DNA from: a virus | IMG/VR virus record: IMGVR_UViG_3300044729_000739 | Coordinates: 1 to 24,227 of that record | Direction: 5' to 3' (one strand) | DNA: 24,227 bases | Shown here: one piece after another, positions 6,636-10,791 of the stretch | Numbering within the stretch: the stretch's first letter is position 1 | Layout of the letters: the number at the start of each line of letters is the position of its first letter | Translations under genes and position numbers: made by a program | Notes under the pieces: generated by a model | Database searches by the model: none | Seen by the model: only the letters and a program-made list of their open reading frames with translations | What the model was told of the DNA's origin: nothing

Positions 6636-6841
6636 TTCACACCTCCGTAAGGGTTAAGGTCAGCAAACACTTCACGCAGGAAGTTACGTTGCCGGTCTAC
6701 TGGCGCAAAGCCACAACCATAACGCAGGAGGTCAATTTGCTCTTTAGATAGGTCTGTGCCGCCTTCTAGCACATCAAAGATGCGTTCAAGTTCACCTTGA
6801 AGCTGTAGTAAATCATTGGTTTGCGATTCTATTTCACTCAT
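6632..6841 (-). CDS. First protein of the leftward early operon, unknown
   Basis: 69 aa, mostly helical and acidic: MSEIESQTNDLLQLQGELER, then DVLEGGTDLSKEQIDLLRYG and FADLNPYGGVK. The start at 6841 is preferred over an ATG at 6886 because that earlier codon lies inside the -10 box of the promoter; AAAGGA stands eight bases before 6841. It is the first product of the leftward transcript. No family recognised. In lambda-type phages this position is used for antitermination or regulatory proteins, but nothing here demonstrates that. Confidence 0.6.
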   Translation of the reverse strand: MSEIESQTNDLLQLQGELERIFDVLEGGTDLSKEQIDLLRYGCGFAPVDRQRNFLREVFADLNPYGGVK

Positions 6842-6863
6842 ACGAGTTCCTTTCAAAATATTC

Positions 6864-6878
6864 ACCGGCCAATCCGGT
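6864..6878 (-). promoter_or_regulatory. 5'-terminal mRNA hairpin, copy C
   Basis: On the minus strand ACCGG / CCGGT (perfect 5 bp) closes the loop ATTGG and is followed by GA. The first stem base, 6878, is base seven after the -10 box. Stem bases differ from copies A and B while pairing, loop and position are kept. Confidence 0.65.
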
Positions 6879-6884
6879 AACACC

Positions 6885-6913
6885 ATGTTAAACTATCTTA
6901 ATTCCAAAAGCAA
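6885..6913 (-). promoter_or_regulatory. Leftward early promoter
   Basis: On the minus strand: -35 TTGCTT (6913-6908), 17-base spacer, -10 TAACAT (6890-6885), discriminator GGTGTT, predicted start A at 6878. It reads the recombination operon 6841-4856. A repressor-type operator overlaps the -10 box. Confidence 0.65.
6888..6901. promoter_or_regulatory. Operator, one mismatch to TTAAG-N4-CTTAA
   Basis: TTAAA CTAT CTTAA overlaps the -10 box and spacer of the leftward early promoter. One base of the ten arm bases deviates from the palindrome. Confidence 0.5.
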
Positions 6914-6928
6914 ACTTTATTTGAAATA

Positions 6929-6957
6929 TTGCGGTCACAGCCAAGGTCTGTTAAGAT
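6929..6957 (+). promoter_or_regulatory. Repressor promoter giving a leaderless transcript
   Basis: -35 TTGCGG (6929-6934), 17-base spacer, -10 TAAGAT (6952-6957). The usual start seven bases on is 6964, the A of the repressor ATG, and no ribosome site could fit. It is divergent from the leftward early promoter, with the -35 boxes 15 bases apart. Confidence 0.55.
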
Positions 6958-6964
6958 ACCCTAA
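6951..6964. promoter_or_regulatory. Operator over the repressor's own -10 and start
   Basis: TTAAG ATAC CCTAA, one mismatch to TTAAG-N4-CTTAA, covers the -10 box and the start base of the repressor promoter. Binding here would give negative autoregulation. Confidence 0.5.
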
Positions 6965-7194
6965 TGAATCCAACAGCCATTATTAATATCTTGGGCGGGG
7001 CCACCAAGGTCGCTAAACTCTGCGGAGTTTCGGTACCGGCGGTCTCTATGTGGCAAAAAAGCGATATTCCGCGCGATAAATTAATATTTTTAGCCGCAAC
7101 GCTAGAACGCGAAACCAATGGGCTAATTACCCGCAAAACCCTGTTTCCCACGACTTATGGGGTAATTTGGCCGGAGTTGCACAACAAACAATAA
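6964..7194 (+). CDS. Cro/YdaS-type helix-turn-helix repressor
   Basis: 76 aa. The N-terminal 35 residues hold one helix-turn-helix: helix AIINILG, then GATKVAKLCGVSVPAVSMWQ (12-31) with the recognition helix VPAVSMWQ, then the basic turn KSDIPRDKL. The closing ITRKTLFPTTYGVIWPEL is the common end of YdaS/Cro-like phage regulators, which bind palindromic operators as dimers. It has no LexA-type protease domain, so RecA-driven self-cleavage is not expected. It sits between divergent control sites and probably binds the TTAAG-N4-CTTAA palindromes at 4657, 6888, 6951 and 7884. Its message seems to begin at the ATG itself. Confidence 0.8.
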   Translation: MNPTAIINILGGATKVAKLCGVSVPAVSMWQKSDIPRDKLIFLAATLERETNGLITRKTLFPTTYGVIWPELHNKQ

Positions 7195-7206
7195 TTTGGT
7201 TATACT
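7177..7206 (+). promoter_or_regulatory. Promoter of the 7213-7336 RNA
   Basis: -35 TTGCAC (7177-7182) inside the end of the repressor gene, 18-base spacer, -10 TATACT (7201-7206), discriminator GTGCTT, predicted start 7213. The -10 and discriminator nearly repeat those of the rightward early promoter (TATACT GTGGTT). There is no palindromic operator, so this promoter may stay active when the others are repressed. Confidence 0.6.
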
Positions 7207-7212
7207 GTGCTT

Positions 7213-7336
7213 GCAGATTCGACCCTGTTTAGTGCTAAATCGGAAAAGACCCTTTAGGGTTGCTTTGAGCGTTTAGGTAATGCTACCGATTCATTACTTA
7301 AGCGGGTCGAACTTAGAGCAACCTTAAGGGGTTTTT
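7213..7336 (+). ncRNA. Structured phage small RNA with terminator, candidate
   Basis: No open reading frame. Bases 7245-7269 pair with 7312-7336 over about 25 bp including a few G-U pairs; bases 7270-7282 pair with 7292-7304 over 13 bp; the apical loop is CTACCGATT. The only interruption is a 7-base bulge on the 3' side (7305-7311). The bulge region GGGTCGAA (7304-7311) is a perfect complement of TTCGACCC at 7218-7225, and loop bases CCGATT (7286-7291) complement AATCGG at 7238-7243, so pseudoknots or alternative folds are possible. The 3' end is GGGGTTTTT, a terminator-like end. A promoter lies in front. Function unknown; a regulatory RNA of the lysis-lysogeny switch is plausible. Confidence 0.6.
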
Positions 7337-7343
7337 CTATTTC

Positions 7344-7536
7344 TGCGGTCACAGTTGGGCGGGAACCGACACCAGCGACTGCGATACAAGTGCTACTGGG
7401 GGACAATGGATGTAACAGCACAAAAATAGGTGGCGAAGCTAGTGCCTATTCCATGAACGACTGGCGGGTTCTGTAACTCCGATGGAGCAGATGAAGGCGA
7501 ACCTAGGAGGGCTGGGTTCGTTCACCGAAAGAGCAT
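7344..7536 (+). ncRNA. Structured region before the HNH gene, HEARO/omega-RNA-like candidate
   Basis: A non-coding, GC-richer stretch that ends at the HNH start codon. Pairings seen: GAACC (7363-7367) with GGTTC (7467-7471) and CCAG (7372-7375) with CTGG (7461-7464) closing a multibranch domain; GTGCT (7390-7394) with AGCAC (7417-7421); AATAGG (7425-7430) with CCTATT (7445-7450); CTCC (7477-7480) with GGAG (7484-7487), flanked by CTG with CAG. Alternative pairing of GGTTC with GAACC (7499-7503) is also possible. HEARO RNAs are by definition large structured RNAs just upstream of HNH genes, and many are IscB omega-RNAs; this arrangement matches, but the downstream protein lacks RuvC parts. I did not recognise conserved HEARO sequence with certainty. 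Confidence 0.4.
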
Positions 7537-7851
7537 ATGGAAAAACGATTATTAAAAATAGCTTATAAAAATAAATTAAATAAATTATCTAATAATCAAA
7601 TAGCTATTGTTTTTAAAGCACAATCAAAAAACTTTTTAAATTCAAAAGAATGGCGCGATTTGCGTCAAAAAGCATTAAAACTTTATGGGTCAGCTTGTAA
7701 ATATTGCGGTGCAACTAAAAATATTAACGTAGACCATATATTGCCACGCAAGTTTTACCCTGAACTTGCTTTGGACATAAACAATCTTCAGCCCTTATGT
7801 GCGCCATGCAACAAGAAAAAAGGCAACAAAGTGCAAAAAAAACAACACTAA
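7537..7851 (+). CDS. HNH homing-type endonuclease
   Basis: 104 aa. The core is a zinc-supported HNH fold: FLNSKEWRDLRQKALKLYG, then CKYCG (Cys54, Cys57), INVDHILPRK (Asp66, His67), NNLQPLCAPCNKKKG (Asn83, Cys88, Cys91, Asn92). Basic ends flank it. The gene is visibly richer in A and T than its neighbours and stands alone between two control regions, both signs of a mobile free-standing endonuclease. It follows a structured RNA-like region with no gap, and its stop codon coincides with the left edge of the duplicated promoter block. No clear ribosome site precedes the ATG; GGAGGG at 7506-7511 is too far for normal use unless RNA folding brings it closer. Confidence 0.82.
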   Translation: MEKRLLKIAYKNKLNKLSNNQIAIVFKAQSKNFLNSKEWRDLRQKALKLYGSACKYCGATKNINVDHILPRKFYPELALDINNLQPLCAPCNKKKGNKVQKKQH

Positions 7852-7875
7852 GGGTAAATACCTACAAAATAAATG

Positions 7876-7905
7876 TTGCATTATTAAGATTCCTTAACTT
7901 ATACT
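7876..7905 (+). promoter_or_regulatory. Rightward early promoter
   Basis: -35 TTGCAT (7876-7881), 18-base spacer, -10 TATACT (7900-7905), discriminator GTGGTT, predicted start A at 7912. It reads the early genes from 7948 towards RusA and the methyltransferase. Confidence 0.7.
7884..7897. promoter_or_regulatory. Palindromic operator TTAAG-N4-CTTAA, perfect
   Basis: TTAAG ATTC CTTAA, perfect arms, in the spacer of the rightward early promoter, the same place as the site at 4657-4670 in its promoter. Confidence 0.6.
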
Positions 7906-7911
7906 GTGGTT

Positions 7912-7926
7912 ACTGCATAGGGCAGT
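7912..7926 (+). promoter_or_regulatory. 5'-terminal mRNA hairpin, copy B
   Basis: ACTGC / GCAGT (perfect 5 bp) closes the loop ATAGG and is followed by GAGATAGAAAAGGAG. Compared with copy A, one C-G pair is replaced by G-C (ACTCC/GGAGT to ACTGC/GCAGT), a compensatory double change. The stem begins at the predicted first transcribed base. Confidence 0.65.
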
Positions 7927-7947
7927 GAGATAGAAAAGGAGAATCAA

Positions 7948-8235
7948 ATGTACGACCAAAAAGCACTTAAAGCCGCAATTGCAATCAGAAACGCAATGTA
8001 CAAAAACCCAGCTTGGCACGTTGGCCGCCATAGCGATGGTACCCCAGCACTTGACATTGATATGATGAACCGCGAATTAGAGGGCGGTCTTATTGATGGC
8101 TGGCTTGGCATTAAAGAGGTTGAGGCTTGCACCCTTTCACAGTGGTCTTGCGCGATGGATTGGTTGATTTCACAAGAGCGCAATGCTCATTGCGATTCTG
8201 ACCGTTTTGACTACACCAACAAGTACGACCGATAA
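7948..8235 (+). CDS. First protein of the rightward early operon, unknown
   Basis: 95 aa beginning MYDQKALKAAIAIRNAMYKN, with a central acidic helix DIDMMNRELEGGLIDGWLG and a Trp/Cys-containing end (CTLSQWSCAMDWLISQ). A strong AAAAGGAG stands seven bases before the ATG. Directly behind the early promoter, operator and 5' hairpin, it should be among the first proteins made after infection. No membrane span and no recognised domain. Its mixed acidic composition would suit an inhibitor or DNA mimic, but that is a guess. Confidence 0.65.
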   Translation: MYDQKALKAAIAIRNAMYKNPAWHVGRHSDGTPALDIDMMNRELEGGLIDGWLGIKEVEACTLSQWSCAMDWLISQERNAHCDSDRFDYTNKYDR

Positions 8236-8242
8236 ATTACGC

Positions 8243-8256
8243 GCCCCTTCGGGGGC
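8243..8256 (+). other. UUCG-capped hairpin between early genes
   Basis: GCCCC TTCG GGGGC, a 5-bp GC stem with the very stable C(UUCG)G tetraloop, lies between two early genes. There is no T-run, so it is not a classical terminator; it may protect or separate the upstream message. Confidence 0.5.
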
Positions 8257-8270
8257 ATGAAAGGCTCCAC

Positions 8271-8561
8271 GTGAAACATATTGAATTCTTCTGCATTACA
8301 TTTTTTATAACGATGTGCGTTGGTATTCAGACCACCAAAGCCCAAACCTACGTTATTACTAACCCTCAAGGCTTTCAAACCGGCACAGTCCAAATACAGG
8401 GCAACCAAGCGCAAGTCGTAAACAACGCTGGGGTTACAGTCCAAAATTTGACCATTTACCCAAACCAAGTCGTGACCCCGCAAGGTTACGCAATCGGCAC
8501 ACCAGCCTATACCGTACCACCAAGCCCACCATCACCACCCAGCCCACGCGTGTTGCAATGA
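8271..8561 (+). CDS. Small secreted protein with signal peptide and Pro-rich end
   Basis: 96 aa from a GTG start (AAAGG eight bases upstream). Residues 1-24 look like a Sec signal: short basic start MKH, hydrophobic core FFCITFFITMCVG, and a likely cut after TKA. The mature part is short, polar and repetitive (TNPQGFQTGTVQIQGNQAQV, then TPQGYAIGTPAYTVPP) and ends in PPSPPSPPSPRVLQ. It should end up in the periplasm or be released. Early-operon exported proteins in phages often act at the envelope, for instance against superinfection; that is inference. Its end overlaps the next start by ATGA. Confidence 0.65.
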   Translation: MKHIEFFCITFFITMCVGIQTTKAQTYVITNPQGFQTGTVQIQGNQAQVVNNAGVTVQNLTIYPNQVVTPQGYAIGTPAYTVPPSPPSPPSPRVLQ

Positions 8562-8716
8562 CCTACCTTATTTATGATGAGTTTGGTGACCTGATTCGCA
8601 AAAGCAGTTCGCGGCAAGAGGCGCGGTACTTACTTAAGATTTATCAGGGCTGGACGATGAAGGCCATTAAAAACAAACCAGTGGACTTATCACACCTTGG
8701 GGAGGCGCCATTTTGA
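8558..8716 (+). CDS. 52-aa early protein, unknown
   Basis: Product MTYLIYDEFGDLIRKSSSRQ continuing through EARYLLKIYQGW and ending HLGEAPF. It overlaps the previous stop (ATGA) and is itself overlapped by the next start (TTGA), so it is translationally embedded in the early operon. The first strand and turn followed by a helix suggest a small folded alpha-beta protein. I recognise a common short phage hypothetical style but no function. Confidence 0.6.
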   Translation: MTYLIYDEFGDLIRKSSSRQEARYLLKIYQGWTMKAIKNKPVDLSHLGEAPF

Positions 8717-8811
8717 TTGAAACTGTCATGATTGTGTTTGCAATTGGCACCTTTGTTGTTTTTGCGGTGTTTATGATTGTTGCCGCATTTCTTTACTATT
8801 GGATGGACTAA
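8713..8811 (+). CDS. 32-aa membrane peptide with TTG start
   Basis: Starting from TTG at 8713 the product is MIETVMIVFAIGTFVVFAVF followed by MIVAAFLYYWMD, a single long hydrophobic span with an acidic end. GGGGAGG at 8698-8704 is well placed for the TTG and less so for the ATG at 8728, and both gene junctions overlap (TTGA before, TAATG after). Small hydrophobic phage peptides of this kind often act on host membrane proteins or respiration, but function is unknown here. Confidence 0.5.
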   Translation: MIETVMIVFAIGTFVVFAVFMIVAAFLYYWMD

Positions 8812-9164
8812 TGAACGCATACGAAATGGCAGATGAATTGCTAAGAGATAACACTCAATTAACTGTAAAAGCGGCATATATGTTGCGCCAACAAGCAAAC
8901 CGCATAGTAGAGTTGGAAAAAGAACTGTATTTTAAAAATTACTATGAAGAATTGCCTGATGCACCAGTTGGAATTATTGGCAAAATTGGCGATAGCCCAA
9001 TACATGACTTAGTCCACAGAACCACACCACAAATAAAAGAGTTAAGTGATGAGGAAATTATTAAAATCGCTAACTATTGTTCATCCGCAACAGCGTGGCA
9101 TGGCCCTGATTTAGACCCTATTAAATTTGCTAAAGCAATACTAAAAAAAGCGAGTGAGAAATGA
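8811..9164 (+). CDS. Early phage hypothetical protein
   Basis: 117 aa from the ATG at 8811 (TAATG overlap). N-terminal helices MADELLRDNTQLTVKAAYML and RQQANRIVELEKELYF form a likely coiled coil, followed by a loop-rich middle and a C-terminal module ELSDEEIIKIANYC with FAKAILKKASEK. The SDEEI...IA...FAKAI module is common at the ends of phage early hypothetical proteins. No catalytic residues recognised. Its stop overlaps the next ATG by four bases. Confidence 0.65.
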   Translation: MNAYEMADELLRDNTQLTVKAAYMLRQQANRIVELEKELYFKNYYEELPDAPVGIIGKIGDSPIHDLVHRTTPQIKELSDEEIIKIANYCSSATAWHGPDLDPIKFAKAILKKASEK

Positions 9165-9538
9165 CATTTGAGGCTTTCTATTTCATGTACCCGCGAAAAA
9201 TTGGTAAGCGTGCGGCAGAAAAGTCGTGGAACCGTTTAACTAAGGACGAACAGCAGGAGGCTTTGGCCGCGTTGCCTAACCACCTTGCATATTGGAAGTT
9301 CAAGCAAACCGAAAAAGACTACATTTGCCACCCCGCCACTTGGTTAAACCAAGGTCGCTGGGAGGACGAATTAGAGTTTGAGAAGGCTAAAAAGCCGGAA
9401 TTGCCTTGGTATAGCACCAACGACCTCACGCTTAAAAAGGCCGCCGAGGTTGGTGTCAACCCATACGCTGGTGAGGATTGGCCACAGTTACGCGCCCGCA
9501 TCAGCGCACAGATGAAACGGTTGGAAGAGCAAATGTGA
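9161..9538 (+). CDS. Replication-protein-like C-terminal domain protein
   Basis: 125 aa. YFMYPRKIGKRAAEKSWNRL near the N-terminus and YICHPATWLNQGRWEDEL around residues 54-71 are the hallmark pair found at the C-terminal end of many phage replication-initiation (O-like/DnaT-like) proteins. Here that module is the whole protein; no N-terminal winged helix is present. It may recruit host helicase loading machinery or bind single-stranded DNA. The next gene starts with GTG overlapping this stop (GTGA). Confidence 0.65.
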   Translation: MTFEAFYFMYPRKIGKRAAEKSWNRLTKDEQQEALAALPNHLAYWKFKQTEKDYICHPATWLNQGRWEDELEFEKAKKPELPWYSTNDLTLKKAAEVGVNPYAGEDWPQLRARISAQMKRLEEQM

Positions 9539-9708
9539 ACAAAGAAAAACAAAGAATTGAATATTTAGCCCAGTGGTACATAGGAGTCGGGCAACGAAGA
9601 GGCTGGGATGAGGTTAAACGATTGATTGAGCAGTACCCTGAAGATGCCGAAAAGGTGAGAGAGAGGATGAAGGAAATATGGAAAAATACGACCCACACGA
9701 AGCAATAA
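9535..9708 (+). CDS. 57-aa helical protein, unknown
   Basis: GTG start at 9535 overlapping the previous stop; GGAAGAG is suitably placed. The product MNKEKQRIEYLAQWYIGVGQ continues with RRGWDEVKRLIEQYPEDAEKV and a basic end. It is helical and charged. Its last 31 bases overlap the next gene, whose ATG lies at 9678. I can give no function; a replication accessory role would fit the position. Confidence 0.5.
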   Translation: MNKEKQRIEYLAQWYIGVGQRRGWDEVKRLIEQYPEDAEKVRERMKEIWKNTTHTKQ

Positions 9709-10007
9709 ACTACATTTACACGCACTCCGATGCGTATGCCGAGGCCAAAGGACACCTTGCAGAACTTGAGGTTTGGAAGTCTAGCCTGAAGGCTATCAAG
9801 ATGGCAGAGTCCAACGAACAGACGGTGACTGCGCAAGAGCGTGAGGCTTACCGGTCTGAGGATTATCAAAACCTTTCCAAAGCAATTGGTGAGGCAACCC
9901 GCCAAGTTGAGGCCCTGCGCTGGAAGTTGGAGGCCGCTAAGATGCGGTTCCAAGCATGGCAAACCGAATCCGCAAATAACCGTCAAATTGAAAGGCTCAC
10001 CGTATGA
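9678..10007 (+). CDS. Coiled-coil early protein, conserved in phages
   Basis: 109 aa. Starts MEKYDPHEAINYIYTHSDAY and is almost entirely helical: AKGHLAELEVWKSSLKAIKM, TAQEREAYRSEDYQNL, and a C-terminal VEALRWKLEAAKMRFQAWQT. The core with AQEREAY and the final W-rich helix is a phage family I recognise, always near recombination genes and without known activity. It overlaps the 57-aa gene before it and the 56-aa gene after it. Confidence 0.65.
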   Translation: MEKYDPHEAINYIYTHSDAYAEAKGHLAELEVWKSSLKAIKMAESNEQTVTAQEREAYRSEDYQNLSKAIGEATRQVEALRWKLEAAKMRFQAWQTESANNRQIERLTV

Positions 10008-10174
10008 CCCTGACCGAAGAGTTGTTAATCCTAAAAATGAATATCAAGTTTTTTGAGGCGGCGCTTGCTAAAAACGACGTTGAATTAATGTTGCAAGTGG
10101 TGGTTGATTTATCGGAGTCCGCGCAAAAGCTGGAGGAGAGAACCTTTGAACACGCAAACAAAACTGATGCGTAA
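10004..10174 (+). CDS. 56-aa helical protein, unknown
   Basis: Read directly: MTLTEELLILKMNIKFFEAA, then KNDVELMLQVVVDLSESAQK and an end EERTFEHANKTDA. It consists of two predicted amphipathic helices. The ATG overlaps the previous stop (ATGA) and its last 29 bases overlap the nuclease gene. GGCTCACC before the start is a weak ribosome site, so translation probably depends on coupling. No function suggested by sequence. Confidence 0.5.
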   Translation: MTLTEELLILKMNIKFFEAALAKNDVELMLQVVVDLSESAQKLEERTFEHANKTDA

Positions 10175-10526
10175 TCCGTATGCCACGCATACCGACTACT
10201 CAGAATTTAAAGGACTAATACCCGACAACCCAAACTTTGTCCCAAGTAATGTGGACGGTATTTGTGAACGCAACGGCAAGTTCTTAGTGATGGAATGGAA
10301 ACGCGATGGTGAGAAGGTCAGCAAAGGTCAGCAAATACTGCTACAGTCATTAGCCGCACTTCATAACTTTATGGTTGTGATTATTTACGGAGACACTGAC
10401 AACGAAACGCGGATTGGAAAGTATTACATCGTCCAACCCACCGGCAGTTGTATTTTGGCTGGCAACGGCATTAATATGTTTAAAGAATATTACAGAACAT
10501 GGTACGACTGGGCAGATGGCAAGTAA
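10146..10526 (+). CDS. VRR-NUC-like PD-(D/E)XK nuclease
   Basis: 126 aa if translation begins at the TTG at 10146, favoured by GGAGGAGAG at 10132-10140; an ATG at 10167 lacks a ribosome site. The core shows a compact PD-(D/E)XK site: NVDGICERNG with Asp37, FLVMEWKRDG with Glu50 and Lys52, and SKGQQILLQSL with Gln62. This layout resembles the small stand-alone VRR-NUC-like nucleases of phages, proposed to process branched DNA. It is followed at once by a Ref-like HNH nuclease and RusA, forming a three-nuclease cluster. Confidence 0.6.
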   Translation: MNTQTKLMRNPYATHTDYSEFKGLIPDNPNFVPSNVDGICERNGKFLVMEWKRDGEKVSKGQQILLQSLAALHNFMVVIIYGDTDNETRIGKYYIVQPTGSCILAGNGINMFKEYYRTWYDWADGK

Positions 10527-10791
10527 ACAGGAACGGCAACATAATCAAAAAATGGCATCCATCGGGTGCATTCTTTGTGCGCATCTCGGCTACACCGAGT
10601 CGCCAGCCGAACTTCACCATATACGAAATGGAAGTACTCGAAGAAGTGACGCGCCTGTTATCCCCCTCTGCCCTAATCACCATCGATTTCCACCCGATGG
10701 ATTTCACCACTTGGGTCGGAAAGCATTTGAGCGCAAGTTTGGACTCACCCAAGAGCATTTACTACAAATGGCATTGGAAAAACTGTGTTGA
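10516..10791 (+). CDS. Ref-like (RecA-dependent) HNH nuclease
   Basis: 91 aa from the ATG at 10516, which overlaps the previous gene by 11 bases. GCILCAHLGY (Cys18, Cys21), ELHHIRNGSTRRSDAPVIPL (His34, His35) and LCPNHHRFPPDGFHHLG (Cys52, His55, His56) form a zinc-stabilised HNH site, and the end has KFGLTQEHLL. This is the pattern of the P1 Ref family, nucleases that cut DNA in RecA-bound displacement loops, or close relatives. It is a shorter stand-alone form. It probably works with RusA, whose GTG start overlaps this stop. Confidence 0.7.
   Translation: MASKQERQHNQKMASIGCILCAHLGYTESPAELHHIRNGSTRRSDAPVIPLCPNHHRFPPDGFHHLGRKAFERKFGLTQEHLLQMALEKLC

Larger units (their letters stand above)
7848..7947 (+). 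repeat. Control-region duplicate, copy B
   Basis: Plus-strand partner of the minus-strand block at 4609-4704. It holds the GGGTAAAT element, promoter, perfect operator, 5' hairpin and the GTGAGATAGAAAAGGAG ribosome site. See copy A for the aligned segments. Confidence 0.65.

Noticed and set aside
6842-6886. Start of the leftward 69-aa protein at 6886 (84 aa)
   Set aside because: That ATG lies within the -10 box and before the predicted transcription start, and has no ribosome site.
7213-7336. 6S RNA or tRNA-like RNA
   Set aside because: The long hairpin with a bulge recalls 6S RNA, but it is shorter and lacks a symmetric central bubble. GGGTCGAAC looks like a T-arm, but no acceptor stem, anticodon arm or CCA position fits.
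7195-7536. Group I intron
   Set aside because: An HNH gene next to structured RNA suggests it, but no split gene surrounds the region and I could not find the P7/P3 core pairing.
8243-8256. Intrinsic terminator
   Set aside because: The stem is strong but is followed by ATGAAAGG rather than a T-run, and the next early gene appears to be in the same operon.
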